Of a stretch of 64,000 bases of DNA, positions 21,819-34,120 are shown piece after piece; the stretch's first letter is position 1, and each line of letters begins with the position of its first letter. Origin of the DNA: Vanessa cardui. Its lineage: Eukaryota; Arthropoda; Insecta; Lepidoptera; Nymphalidae. The position numbers and the translations under genes are program-made. The notes under the pieces were generated by a model. The model worked only from the letters and a program-made list of their open reading frames with translations. It had not been told where the DNA came from and did no database searches. The stretch covers positions 9,709,318-9,773,317 of the forward strand of contig NC_061131.1 in the NCBI RefSeq assembly GCF_905220365.1, read 5' to 3'.

Positions 21819-24426
21819 AAATTATTATTGTTAACGTTCTTAACCTATGTGTTCACGCATCAATCATCTGAATTAGTGAAACTGAGCCATAAACATTTAT
21901 TTGGGCCAAGGTTTATTGCATACAGATCAGGATGCCCACAAGATCAGCGTAATAAAAAAATGTGGGGCATCCTAGTAATTGCTCTATGTTTCCCGTTCAC
22001 CCTTTCCCCGCACAGTCCTCTATATCTTCGGCAGGTTTGCTATTTTAGCCGTAATTAATATACACAAACATTGTTGTACATATATTGTGCCAAGATCGAG
22101 CGCCAAGATTACAAATAGACCGAATAGCTCATTAGTGGATTTCATTTAAGAACTCAGCAACTCTCTCTTTAGGAAAAGAAGACTAGGGATTTAATCGGAA
22201 TTTTATAGTACTTATCATCTCGTATTAGATAAAAGTTTCTAATTCGTCTCTAAAATATTGTAAAATATGTTTTTTCATGGGTACGCTACTCGAGGAGGTC
22301 CCGGGGTCTTGGGTCTGGGTGTTTGTGGTACAGTCGTTACATCTGATTTTCCATAAAACAAGTCCTTTCGCTATTAACATTGGGATCAGAGTAATGTATG
22401 TGATGTTGTCTCATATTTCTTAATTATTATTATTTATTAAATTTAGAAAATTAGAGAGGCTATAAAACTTTGTCAGAGACTTACGTTGGAATAATATTAA
22501 TATTACATATATTTACACGACATTTTTAAAATAAACTGGGTCAATTAATTACGAAATTGAACCAGTTGATAGATTATGTCTCCAAAATTTTGTCTTTAAT
22601 TTTCATATGCATAATTTGTGATCCTTATTTTTTTATTTTTAAAGTAATCAAAGCCACATGTGTTTTTAATTATCCATGTTGCAAGAGTAATGTGGAATTA
22701 TCTCCAAACTTTCTTCTCCGACGGAGAGTAGGGTGCAAACTTCAACCTAGTAATGGGATATTAACATGGTTTTATAATTTATAATCTTTAAACAATTATA
22801 CCATAATGTCTTTTATTTCATACGCAACGCATGTACGTTTTATATTAATTATTTTTAAAATTACGAGCAAACTATTTGTAAACCGTTTTAAAAAGGTTCC
22901 ATATTTGAATATTTCTTACCATATCTCAAAGTCAGCTGTGATTGGCCCGCTGAATATTGTTTTCGGAAGTAGTCAGAAATATGAACATCATACTGGGAAG
23001 TATGCGTGAAAGCTTTTAAGGCCAATTTTTGTCTGAAAAGATATAGAAGGAGGGTGAATATTTATAATTATTGAGAGAGGCTATAAAGGTATATTAATAA
23101 ATTAGTAACCTTGTCTCCAATGAAGTTTGATGATCATTGCTATCCTTTAATTCCTTAATGACTTTGTCGTAATCTGTGGGATCACAAATGACAGTTACTC
23201 TGTCGTGGTTCTTGGCAGCTGCTCTGAGTAATGTTACACCTCCAATGTCGATGTTCTCTACAGCATCAGCGATAGTGACGTCAGCCTTTGATACAGTCTC
23301 AACAAACGGGTAGAGGTTGCAGACAACTACGCTTATCATGTCAAACTTTTGACGCTTCATATCAGCCTGATCGGATTCTGTAAGCCTGCCATAAAGGAAC
23401 AATTTGAATAAGGAAATTTAGTTGTGTACAATTAAAATAATAGGGGCATAATACATATTGATATAAAAATATATATATATACACACATTTTAATGTCGCT
23501 TCATTAATATTCAGATAGCAAATATATGAACTTGTTAAGGTTAACGCATAGTCTGCAACTTGCGTTGATCATTATTATCATTTACGGTATTTCGAATGAT
23601 TATAAATTTATAGGTAAATGGATGTATAAAAAGTCTAATTAACGATATCGAAATAAGTAATGCAAACATTTTATAACAAAGCAAGTATAAGTTAACAAGA
23701 ACCAACAATAGAAAATTTGTGGTACTATATTAGATCCTTGTATCATTTATTGTATTATTAGTGAATGATATCAAGCCCAATGTGATAATTAGAAGTATAT
23801 AACATCCTATTGCTTATACCGCTTTATATCTTTTACCTTTAAATATGTTCTTTCCTAATTTCAAATGGAAATAAATGCCATTGGAATATTACCTTGATAA
23901 TATTCCAGCATGAACAGCTGGGTGAAGAGACTTGACACGTCCTCCGAGCATTTCTGGAGCTCCAGTGATATCGGACACATCTTGAACTTTAAAACCAGCA
24001 TTGCGAAGAGCTGAAGCTGTACCTCCACTGCCAACTAAACCAAGGCCGATTTCGGAGAGACATTTCGCCAAAGGTATCAAGCCTGTTTTATCTGATACAC
24101 TGAGGAGAGCTGTAAAAATATTTTAATTTTAATATATTTGTTGGCGTTTTGATCAATTTGGTTAATACACATTAAATCTCTAAGATATTAAAATATAAAA
24201 TAAACTTGGGTCCCATAATTTTGAGACCAAGGTAACATTATTAGCATTTACAATAGAGGACTTAATCTTAATACAGATTATCCAAATGTATACCTATGTT
24301 TATATTCAGGAAGATTATATTTTTCTACATCAACAAATTTAATGTTATGATTGAAAATTTTATTCGAAATATTTAAAAAAAAATTAATAAGAAAAATATC
24401 ATACCTAATTTTCCATTGACCGCCAT
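15682..24426 (-). CDS. Atic: Bifunctional AICAR transformylase / IMP cyclohydrolase
   Basis: Ten minus-strand exons: 24426-24405, 24109-23893, 23385-23110, 23032-22920, 18576-18353, 18199-17951, 17555-17334, 16730-16547, 16150-15987, 15801-15682. They join without phase conflict into 596 codons plus TAA; the human enzyme has 592. It catalyses the last two steps of de novo IMP synthesis in the cytosol. The IMP cyclohydrolase half opens MAVNGKLALLSVSDKTGL, with GSGGTASALRNAGF, GRVKSLHPAVHAGIL and NIDIGGVTLLRAAAKNH. The transformylase half has the catalytic FKHVSPAGAAVG, YARARGADRMSSFGDF, REVSDGIVAPGY, SDAFFPFRDNID and the C terminus ending RLFHH. Exon 23032-22920 is short but clear (LALKAFTHTSQYD, SDYFRKQYS). 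Nine introns: eight GT-AG, and one GC-AG at 17950. The 4.3-kb fourth intron is full of repeats. The gene appears intact. Confidence 0.97.
16268..16511 (+). repeat. Lepidopteran family C repeat, 5'-truncated
   Basis: It matches the 26.5-kb copy from 'gttattctaccgcc' to 'ctcgtccgccaacctatacc' plus an A-run. It lies in the Atic intron between exons 16150-15987 and 16730-16547, only about 35 bp from the latter. Confidence 0.75.
16785..17250 (-). mobile_element. Helitron-like non-autonomous element
   Basis: On the minus strand it starts TCTACACTAATATTATAAAG, and ends with a GC-rich hairpin region (CGCGGGCGAAGCCGCGGGCG) followed by CTAG and a host T. TC at the start and hairpin plus CTRR at the end are the Helitron hallmarks, and these termini are very common in Lepidoptera. 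There is no coding capacity. It fills most of the Atic intron between exons 17555-17334 and 16730-16547. Confidence 0.75.
17628..17935 (+). mobile_element. tRNA-derived SINE, family B, inserted next to a splice donor
   Basis: A full-length, well-preserved copy (GAGATGGCCCAGTGGTT, B-box-like GGTTCAAACCC, A/T-rich tail) between TACGCC repeats at 17622-17627 and 17936-17941. It occupies about 308 of the 395 nt of the Atic intron 17556-17950 and starts nine bases inside the GC donor on the gene's strand. Confidence 0.88.
18605..18668. repeat. (AT)n microsatellite
   Basis: About 31 uninterrupted AT dinucleotides in Atic intron 4, about 30 bp beyond exon 18576-18353 on the plus-strand map. Confidence 0.95.
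19532..19741. repeat. 21-bp minisatellite, ten copies
   Basis: The unit AATAGCTGTATACGGACGCCC is repeated ten times head to tail with only single-base changes near the right end. Because 21 is a multiple of three, all frames without a stop appear as long ORFs with heptapeptide repeats (IAVYGRP on plus, YTAIGRP on minus); these are artefacts. It lies in Atic intron 4, with the LINE fragment beginning immediately to its right. Confidence 0.95.
19745..20935 (-). pseudogene. 5'-truncated jockey/CR1-type LINE with reverse transcriptase remnant
   Basis: On the minus strand, RT motifs appear at 20929-20747 (VQGSILGPFLFLVYINDL, then VLFADDTSLIF with the FADD active site) and at 20750-20475 (IHNWFTVNNLVLIAQKTKC, SGIELDSKLQWSPH). 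They continue in other frames to a C-terminal end at 20249-20034 (HCLCTRSKDKLITPSFRLRK). The 3' UTR and A-rich tail end near 19745. Frameshifts and truncation make it dead. It sits in Atic intron 4. Confidence 0.85.
21763..21816. repeat. (TA)n microsatellite
   Basis: About 27 TA dinucleotides in Atic intron 4. Confidence 0.95.
22269..22425 (+). mobile_element. SINE family A copy lacking the B box
   Basis: The copy retains 'catgggtacgctactc' and the body from 'cttgggtctgggtg' to 'tgtgatgttgtctca', but the segment with the B box and following linker is deleted. It should be unable to use Pol III. Located in Atic intron 4. Confidence 0.75.
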
Positions 24427-27400
24427 GACTGAATCTTCGTAATAGTATTATTGAACTGTGAGAACAATGTTCTTGAATACCGTGTATCAATTTGACCTAG
24501 CAGAGGGGTCCTGATAACAGAATAACTTGTTTGGTAAATAGTAATAGGGTTGCACATTTTATAAATATTCACTTTAATTTAGAAATATTTTTATAGCCAC
24601 AACATATCTGAAGTTAAAATGCATTAACGAAACACTGAAGAAATAAATTGATTCTATTAATAGAATGGGCTAAATATTCTTTTAACTGTTACACTTTCTA
24701 AACACTCAAACATCTACAATACAACAATAAGCTACGAAGTATATCATCCAAAATATGAACCATAGCCGAAAACTGTAAATTCAAACCAACACACGTCTGA
24801 ATTATCAAATGCTGAATTTGAGTTCATAACATAGTTGTACTTGACGTTGGATGAAAGTATCATGAGTATCAATCAATCCGCATTAGAGTAGTGTGATGGA
24901 AAAGGGTCTAAGCCTTGTCCATATGTAGAGGAAGCCTGCAATTAGATGCAGTAGTCGTACATAACAGAATTAACAGATTGTTATTTAATTTTTAACCTAC
25001 TAGCTAGATAAATACGAACATTTTAAAAATATGATATAATAATATTTTGACAACCCTATCGCATATAAGATTCGTATGATGAAAATAATGATGTAAAATT
25101 ATCTTATAAGAAAACACTACTAACTAAATAAACAAGTTAAGAATTATTTAATTATTTTTACTTTTTCGTTACAAACTACATAATGTTTTATATCGAATGA
25201 TGATGATATGATGTAGGTGTTCGAACTAAAGAACACAGGTAACACTCGGGCGATCGTTTATACGACAATAATCATAAAATGATCCAACAAATCCACAGCG
25301 AAGCGATTGGTATTCGATTTAGTCCAAATTATAATTTAACTCCGATTTTATTACGTAAAATGTGTGCCTTATGGCAAATATATATATCTATTCATCTATC
25401 AGCCCTGATGAGTAGGGTTCAGTAAATTGAGATTCACAATTTACACATAAATAACAACACATACTCCTATATTTTTCAATTACATCTTTAATTTGATTTA
25501 TCTTTTTCTTTTTTTTTATGGTTATTTTTTGCTCCAACCAAATACAAAAAAATAAAACGCGTAATAAAATTTGTTAGCTGGTAAGAAATTTATTCGTGGT
25601 AAGAAATTTGTATTATCGTAAGTTCCCACCAATTATTGGTCGGAATTTTAACAAAGAACATGATTTGAAATTGCCTGTCAGTAAACAGAAATGTGGAAGA
25701 AAATGACATCCGCACCACCCGAGGTTCGAGGTTAATATCACATTAAAAATTTAAAAATAGTCATTGTATTGATTTATAATTGCTTCTTTTAATTTTTTTT
25801 GCTTTAAGGAAGTTTAAATCTGATTAATTTCGATTATATCTTTAAAATATTGAACGTAATTAACATACAACGTTAATTAAAAAAGTATATTCTAGACTTC
25901 TAATTAGAAACTCGCTTTTCAAACATGCATAGTTCTTGATTAGGCAAAAATAAAAAAATACTAAGTAACATATATATATTTTGACCAAATTATTTTACTG
26001 ACGAAATAAATAATGGTCTTGTTTATGCAAACATTAAAAGACGCACTTTGCCGCCGATTTACGTCTTTTATACTATCATAAAAGCAAAGCAATAATAACA
26101 TTCTCTGTATTTGTATTTTAATAAAATAAATATTTAATTGAGTTACAATAGAATTGATTCTGTTGTCGATTTAATTCAGAGGAAAAATTATCATACTACA
26201 TATGCTATTCAAACTTATTTCAAGATTATCTTAAAATAATCTCTAGTCCAAAACACTGTCCAATATAATACTATAATAAATTATTAATACAAAAAATAAA
26301 ACAATAATTTTAGTTCTTAATTCATGCACATTTATTACTTACTTATGTAACCTTTTACTTCTAAAATTGGACAACATTCAAAATGTAAGTTTTTTAAAAA
26401 TTCAACGGGAACTTAGAATAGATTATAAGAAGGTACAATATTGGTTTTTAAAACCACCATTATTATAACTTTTGGTCTATTTGTTCTTGCTAACCAACAA
26501 TTTACTTGGTGGTAGGGCTTTGTGCAAGCCCGTCTGGGTAGGTACCACCCAATCACCAGTTATTCTACAGCCACATAACAGTACTCAGTATTGTTCTGGT
26601 TTGAAGGGTGAGTGAGCCAGTGTAACTACATGCACAAGGGACATAACATCTTAGTTCCCAAGGTTGGTGGCACATTGACGATGTAAGGAATAGTTAATAT
26701 TTCTTACAGCTTCATTGTCTATGGGTGATGGTGACCACTTACCATCAGGTGGCCCAAATGCTCGTCCGCTAACCTATACCATAAAATAAAAAATAAATAA
26801 AAATAAAAAATGGCATTAAAGCATTTGCCATGTATGGATGGATCCAAAACTCCCACAAAACGGAAGGCACATTGACTAGACTACAAGATGGTCATGATGA
26901 TCATCAAATGTGCAACAAGAAATCTTACAATTACACAATAAAATCAAAAGCAAATTAAAATAATCTTTACTTGAGTAGGCACACAAAAATTGTTATGAAT
27001 CCTTTACAGTTCTGACAATGGAATGTCCTAAGCAGTGGTTGCAATATCACGTCACACAAAAAGTGTCATAATTTATACTGATAATAACAAATATTGGCAT
27101 CGGGAAAGTTAATTAAGACAGACTTAGCAAAATTTCATTATAATACTATCACTACCATTCTCGTAAATTGGACTTAGTTTGAAATGATTGAATGATTAGA
27201 TGAACAAATGATTTAAGTGTACCACAGTAATTGTAAAAGTTGACGTTTTCAATTAGCAAAAACAACTCAAGTAAAATACAAATAAAAGACAATTTATAGA
27301 ATAAATAAAATATAGAAATATATAAATTTCATTTCGGTTCGTAAAATTTGAGTGTTTGTAACAATATAATGATTGAGATGATACAATATAATGAGAGAGT

Positions 27401-28364
27401 GTTTATACAAAAATAATGGTAGTTGTATTATAAAAGTTGCATATTTTAGGATATGTCCGAAAATTATTACGGACTTTGTAAGAGAGCTTTGTTTACAGTC
27501 TTCAAAAGGATTGACTAGACATTATTTCAGAGCTTTGAACTATTTTCCCAAGAGAATGACCTTCAAAATCAGTCAGTATATCCTCTAAATAAAGTAAAAA
27601 ATAAATACTCCTATCGTTACTTTTATTCAAGTAAATAATAATATAAACATTTTACTTACCAGTAATTGATAGTTATGCTTACGAAATGTAAGTAAAAGTT
27701 TAAAAATAAACTTTTAGACGTAAACTTTTAAACTCAAACACTTTATACAGAAAAACACAATTGGTGACTGGTGTGAATTAAATCTACAATCCGGTAACCA
27801 AAATCCACATGTAGATCACATGCAAAAATTCATGTCAAGAAATGTCATGCTGTGAGTTGTTTATTTATAAGCCGATGTCTAAATTATTCGTTTAATAATA
27901 TAAATTCATTTTTGTCAATGTATTTCTTTAAAATATTTGATAATTTTTTTAGTACTTTAATTTTTAGAAGATAATTTATATGATTTTTTTATTTGTTAGT
28001 TAGTATCTTATGATTTTATAAGGGATGCATTCCATATTATGAGATAAGAAGATTGTAATTTTATATATTTCTTGTTAATATTATTATTGCATCGTCTCTA
28101 TACAATTACAATATTACTTTAGACTTTATCAATGTAACTGGATTGACTTTTTCTAAAGTAAATCTCAATACTTGCAATTTGTGGTCTATGACAATGACAT
28201 TTCATACATGTATGGAATGTCATTGGTCTATGATATAGTTACAAGTTTGACTTTGACTTTTGGTACAAGCTTGAAGCTATACCTAATGCATAGTTTGACA
28301 CTTCATTCACGTGTTATTTCCAACACATGAATTTGTTATTTAAAAGCAAATTAAAGAAACTCTT
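24427..28364. other. Divergent intergenic region between Atic and Spout1
   Basis: About 3.9 kb of AT-rich DNA containing the 5' flanks of both genes. It has one family C repeat at 26511-26786 and a small LINE-tail-like stretch near 26945-27010. An open frame at 27391-27588 has no recognisable content. No gene is supported. Confidence 0.65.
26511..26786 (+). repeat. Lepidopteran family C repeat, near full length
   Basis: It starts ggtggtagggctttgtgcaa, continues 'gggtgagtgagccagtgtaa' and 'gttcccaaggttggtggcac', and ends with 'ctcgtccgctaacctatacc' plus an A-rich tail. This is a very widespread short repeat in butterflies. I cannot name its class with certainty: no A/B boxes are evident. Confidence 0.8.
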
Positions 28365-29904
28365 ATGTCTCTACCTATAGAATCAATAAAACCAGCTGGT
28401 AAAAGTTGGCGGGAAATAAATCAAGAGCGAAAAGCTCTAAAGCGTCAAAGAAATGAGGAAAAAATTGTGAAAAGAGAGAAGCGGTTAGCTATTGAGAAAG
28501 AGGCTGAATTACAAAGTAAAGAGGAAATAAAAAGAGAAAAGCAAAATGCTGAAATTTCTACCGTCAGCATAGCAGTGCCAGGATCTATATTAGAAAATGC
28601 TCAATCGGCGGAATTACGAACATATTTGGCGGGTCAGATTGCACGAGCTGCTTGTGTTTTCTGTGTAGATGAAATTATAGTATACGACGATGTTGGAGAT
28701 AAGTTAGATACAAAAAAGTCAAAATTAGAAGATATTGATGGAGTCAAAATTGCACGAAAGAGTTGCGTACAATTAGCAAGGATATTACAATATTTAGAAT
28801 GTCCTCAATATTTAAGAAAACACTTCTTTCCAATTCATAAAGATTTAGAATTTGCAGGCCTACTTAATCCATTAGATGCTCCGCATCATTTACGCATGTC
28901 AAATGACTTTAAATTTAGGTATTATATAAATATTTTTCGTTATTCTAGAATTAACTATTACTCTACTTTTGACAATAAGTTTGTTTCGCTTTTGTGAAGA
29001 ATTGTTTTAGCCCCCACTTTGTATCAAAGAGGTGGCTTGTGGCTTAAATATATTAATAGATGAATAACTTTATGATAGTATACCATGACAGTTATGTATA
29101 TATAATAAATAAAATTTTCTTAATTTTAGGGAAGGGATAACAATGAATAAAAAAGTAAAACCTGGGAAAGGTTCCCAAGTCAATGTGGGATTATTACAAG
29201 ATGTTTCTACAGACAAGTTATTAAATCCTGGTATTAGAGTTACAGTAAAAATGCTACCAACTTCAGAAGGAAGTAAGAAAATGAAGGGGAAAATTGTTAG
29301 TTTAACATCACCAAGAGCAGAAACTGGTGTGTACTGGGGGTACACAGTAAGAATAGCTAATAGCCTCAGCCAAGTCTTTACACTTTGCCCCCATAAAGAT
29401 GGGTATGTAGATTATATGATAGTTGAACTTAAATACATCAATTTATAAAAATTATGGCTTTATATTCTAGCTTTACATAAATCAATGCTGGTCTCATTAA
29501 CAATGCTTTAAACATGTTACAGGTATGATTTAACTATAGGAACATCCGATAAAGGTACACCTATAGATGATTTACCAGCAAATGAAGTCAAATACAATCA
29601 TGCTTTAATTGTGTTTGGAGGTTTGCATGGTATAGAAGCAGCTCTTGAGAGTGATGAGCAATTACAAGTTGAAGAAACTAGCTTGCTATTTAATCATTAT
29701 GTCAATGTACTGCCCAATCAGGGTTCAAGAACAATTCGAACAGAAGAAGCTATACTCATAGCCATGTCCAGCCTTAGAACAAAATTGAAACCTATACATG
29801 AGCCAATGATCTTCAAGGAGAGTGGGATAGCTGTTAGCTCTACATTCCCAAAAAATGAGAATTTTAGTGATGGGAACAAATTAGAATTAAGCAGATTTGA
29901 CTAA
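28365..29904 (+). CDS. Spout1: SPOUT-fold RNA methyltransferase, SPOUT1/CENP-32 family
   Basis: Three exons, 28365-28918, 29130-29402 and 29523-29904, join in phase into 402 codons plus TAA. The N-terminal 60 residues are highly charged (KSWREINQERKALKRQRNEE), predicted coiled coil. The conserved domain follows: VSIAVPGSILENAQSAELRT, GQIARAACVFCVDEI, ARILQYLECPQYLRKHFFPI, LRMSNDFKFREGITM, GVYWGYTVRIANSLSQVF, and the knot-forming end HALIVFGGLHGIEAALESDE and LPNQGSRTIRTEEAILIAMS. In vertebrates this protein associates with spindle and centromere and belongs to the SPOUT methyltransferases. The RNA target here is unknown. The gene is convergent with Rpe, 169 bp between stops, and the candidate poly(A) signal near 30044 is close to the end of Rpe. 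Confidence 0.95.
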
Positions 29905-30073
29905 AACACCTTATAAAACCATATGATTCTTTTATTTTAGTTTTTATAAATGTAAAAAAATATATGGAAGACAAATACTACAAGGAATGTGTACCCCTAA
30001 AATTACCATTAGCCTTTATTTCCTACTTTATTTACCTTGCTGGTAATAAAATCATTTATACAATTCAAATTTA

Positions 30074-31819
30074 TCATATTTTTTTTCCAATTGCTTGTTG
30101 AACAGTGTCTCGCATTAATTTAATAGTTGAAGCTTGATCCTGTGCTTTTATGACAGCTGTACCAGATACTATCATATTTGCACCAGCCTATAAAAAATAA
30201 ATGTAATTTAATGGAGAATAAAAATAAAAACTTAATATAATAATAAATGTTAAAAGGGAATTTGAACATATATTTAAAGGATGCTAAAGAATAATTAACT
30301 ACTTTTTTCTTATCAGTCTAAATATTAATTTTTTTTACTTTTTTTAAAGATAAATAGTAAAAAGTAATGTTTAGATTATGCCATATATAATTAAATTTGC
30401 AATTTAATATCCAATTTCTTTACTTCATAAAGGCCAGTTTTACTTCATTGTTAAAAGTAATTAGGAATTCACAGAAAGAAGAAATTTATTTAAATGTACT
30501 TACATCGGCACAACAGCTTATAGTTGTTGGACCAACACCACCATCAACTTCAATATTTAGGAGTGGATAATGTTCTCTTAGGTATTTGACTTTCTCCATT
30601 TGATCTGCCATAAATTTCTGCCCTCCAAAACCAGGCTCTACTGTCATAATTAACACCATGTCAGATATAGATATATACTTTTCTACTTCTGCTACATCTG
30701 TACCTGGTTTTATTGCCACTCCTACCTACAAAAAAATTTTTTTTGTTATTTATTTTATTATGGTCAAATATGCTGAGAAATGAAATGTTAAAAAAAGAGA
30801 AAAAGAAAACTTGTTCCTCATAGATTAAAAATATTAATATACCTTCATTCCATTTTCCTTTATTTTTCTGCATACATCTTCTACATTATTCACTGGTTCG
30901 ATATGAAAAGTATATTGATTTACTCCTGCATCAGCCATGGGTACTATCCACTGGAATCATTAACAATACCTTATTTTATGGTATTCTGGAGTAAATTTGA
31001 ATTGGAAGCTTTTTTTAAGATATAAATAAGTAATCTATATTATGATAAAAGGCTCTCTCTCAGCTCATGCTCTGGAGATAACCTCCAATACAAAAGTTGT
31101 AAAATTTAATCACCAAAAGAATGATGTTCTAGTAAACAGATATGTCATTAACGCACAAAAAGTGAAGACGAGAAAACGTCCTAATTGGGACGTTTGCTTT
31201 TAGTCGTTTTCATCCTAATTATGCCTGTAATACATTATAATACATCATAATTATGTAGTAATATGTTTTGCGTAATTAAAACATCTAGTTATCCCTTTTA
31301 CCTATTGTTTTTATCAAAATATCCTTTTTACTTGTAACGAAATGTAAAATACACAAAAATAAACAGTCCCCGGCGCGGCACACTTTTTTCTGTTGTTTAG
31401 TATGGGTATAACATATCTGTTTATTAGAATATCATTGCACCAAAAACAATGATTTAATTGAAAAAAAAAAAAAGTTGTGTAATTCCTGTGTGCAATATGG
31501 TTTAATAAAATATATTTTATAAATTTCTTAAATAATACCGGTGCCAATACGGGGTTGGTCAATAATTTTATAGACTTTTTACCTGCTCAGGCTTAGACAC
31601 CATCATATGAGTTTCAAAGAAAGCATCCTTAATTTTGCTTCGAAGACACTTAACTATTGGGTGACCAAATGTTAAATTAGGTACAAAGTGTCCATCCATG
31701 ACATCTAAATGTAAATAATCGGCGCCGTTATCAAGTAACTTTTGAGATTCTTCGTATAGTTGAGATAAATCAGCATTAAGAATGCTCGGCCCAATTAATG
31801 CTTTCAAATTGCGGCTCAT
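30074..31819 (-). CDS. Rpe: Ribulose-phosphate 3-epimerase
   Basis: Four minus-strand exons, 31819-31583, 30950-30843, 30725-30504 and 30187-30074, all meeting in phase 0, give 226 codons plus TGA, the usual family length. The enzyme interconverts D-ribulose 5-phosphate and D-xylulose 5-phosphate in the cytosolic pentose phosphate pathway. Its TIM-barrel signatures are complete: IGPSILNADL with Ser12, LHLDVMDGHFVPN with the metal ligands His37 and Asp39, FFETHMMV with His71, MTVEPGFGGQ, and IEVDGGVG with Asp176. The C terminus VSGTAVIKA corresponds to the phosphate-binding part. The start is the only ATG before the conserved beginning. Intact. Confidence 0.97.
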
Positions 31820-32530
31820 CTTGTTATATTTTTCAAAATGATGCTTCCGAACTTTATTTTATGCTCTATCATAAAAACTAATATAATAATATATTCAAAA
31901 TAGTTGTTGTCAAAGGTTATCTTTATCACGAAGTGTATATTATCATAGAAGTTGTTATGACATTTGACCGAAAGAAAGACCTGAAAGGCAGCATATTAAG
32001 TCATAATTATAATCTAATACTATACAACAAAATATAATATAATTATGATGTTCTTAGTTAATAGCTTTTAGTACAACTACAAGGTGAAAAGCGATTAAAA
32101 ATAAATAACAATCTACATGCACCAGTAATTCCTAATTTGGTATTAATCATTTAGTTTTAGGAAGTTCTATTTTATTTTTTATACATTTATTTATTACACA
32201 GCAACATTGTTTCATTATTCTTGCAACACATACTAACTTCAAGTAGGTATATCGTTTTAAATAATAAATAATAGGCGCTAAGTAACAAATAATAATAAAC
32301 CCAAGCGATCAAGTTAGTAGGAGCAAAGGCCAAATTTTTTTTAAACAATAAGCTTGTATGACTTATATTATGGGTAAATATTCTGACAGCTTAGCTTTTT
32401 GGCTGACAATGACCGCCGGAATTAAAAGTCTTACTGCAGTTGTGCAATTACATTAAAATTAAACAGATTTATTAGTCAAGTGTTCGAATGAATAACACTA
32501 ATTTAAAATTTTATACTCTGTATAAATCTT

Positions 32531-32905
32531 CATCATCATCATCATCAGCCCGTTTTTGTCCACTGTTGGACATAGGCCTCTCCAAGTGCACGCCACTGTG
32601 GTCTTTCTCGGGCTACTCGCATCCAGCTCCTGCCTCCTGCGTATATCGTCACTCCACCGTGCCTGAGGACGTCCTACACTACGTTTGCCGAGACGCGGTC
32701 TCCACTGTAGAACACGTTTTCCCCAACGGTTGTCGGTTCTACAAATATGACCAGCCCACTGCCACTTCAGCTTACTAATCCGGTGGGCTATGTCGATGAC
32801 TTTGGTTCTTTGACGGATCACCTCCTTTCTGATGCGATCCCTCAAAGAAACGCCGAGCATAGATAGCCCTTTCCATAGCACGCTGAGCGACTTTGATCTT
32901 ATGCT
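32531..32905 (-). pseudogene. RTE-clade LINE 3' fragment with (ATC)n tail
   Basis: The minus strand encodes the C-terminal end of an RTE reverse transcriptase ORF: GVSLRDRIRKEVIRQRTKV, IAHRISKLKWQWAGHICR, GRPQARWSDDI. It then ends in a GAT/ATC microsatellite, the typical RTE tail. The 5' part is missing. Confidence 0.85.
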
Positions 32906-33570
32906 TAACTAATTTATTAAATTCTTAAAAAAAATTATTATAATTAATAATTGCATATCAATTGAATTATTTATATCTAATAAAAAGATGTTTTTTCGTA
33001 CATTAATTGATTGTTTATAAAAATGTACTCTTAATTGTTATTGATTGTAAGGTTGTTTTTTATGTTTTTTGATGTAATTGCAGGATATATTGTACTTAGT
33101 TTGTTGTTTATATATTATTTTTGGTTTTTGAGAACTGGTGCCTACTTTTACTACTTTCCCCATTTTTTATAATTGCTGATTATTAATTATATAAACTATT
33201 ATAGGAATAAGAAACGAAAATAAAAAATAGTTAAGATATGTCTATATATTGGCTAATATATGTATGTACGTAAGACAATTTTTTAACTTAAAGGCGTTTC
33301 TATCGTGAAATAATGCTGTCAGTGTGCTGTTAGGAAATTGTGATTAAATTTACAGTGCGCGTGAAAGCATTTTCACATTCTTTAAATTGTATTTCTGTTT
33401 ATACTATCTTTATTAAAATTACTTTCAGCTGGGTATTAAAAGACTTTGTAATAGATATTAATGTTTCATCGAAATAGGAAAATCCATCTAGTCATCTATT
33501 TAAATTTCGAATGTAACCCCTAGGATAGCTCGTTTTATATAAGCTATGTATTGGCTCTGTACAATATAAT

Positions 33571-33734
33571 TTTTATTTTATTTTATTTTATTTTATTTTA
33601 TTTTATTTTATTTTATTTTATTTTATTTTATTTTATTTTATTTTATTTTATTTTATTTTATTTTATTTTATTTTATTTTATTTTATTTTATTTTATTTTA
33701 TTTTATTTTATTTTATTTTATTTTATTTTATTTT
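33571..33734. repeat. (TTTTA)n microsatellite, about 33 copies
   Basis: 164 bp of perfect pentanucleotide repeats without a visible interruption. The hydrophobic open frame it creates (YFILF repeats) is meaningless. Confidence 0.97.
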
Positions 33735-34120
33735 AGGGAAACAAACAATAAGATAAACTTATGGGATATGAATATACAAAATTACATATATTAGCTAAGT
33801 TTCCACTGGTAATGCTTTGGACAATGTTGGCGTATAAGTGCAGATCGCTCGGCAAGGAAAATCCAGGTTTCTCGTATTGTACACAAGTCTTCTCAATGAG
33901 GCAGTGCAATTTATGAATTTCGGAACCTACTCCAAAAGTGTCGACATTACTCTTTTGTCAAAAAGAGTAGAGAATAAGGAAAATGCATCTCTCTCTTTTC
34001 ATAGTGATATAATAAATAAACGAAAAGGTTTCAAGCTCAATAAAGACCATCTGGATTTTTTTATATTGCCAATATATTGTCTTGATCACATTTTTATCCA
34101 GTTAAATGAATATTATATAA

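Larger units (their letters stand above)
31820..34120. other. Intergenic region between Rpe and the CAP cluster
   Basis: AT-rich, with an RTE-type LINE tail (32531-32905) and a long pentanucleotide array (33571-33734). A 102-codon frame at 33838-34146 overlaps the start of the first CAP gene and has no recognised motif; I do not call it a gene. Confidence 0.65.

Noticed and set aside
27391..27588. 65-codon plus-strand frame upstream of Spout1
   Set aside because: No conserved motif, no splice or promoter context linking it to Spout1.
33551..33736. 61-codon hydrophobic frame
   Set aside because: Pure translation of the (TTTTA) microsatellite.
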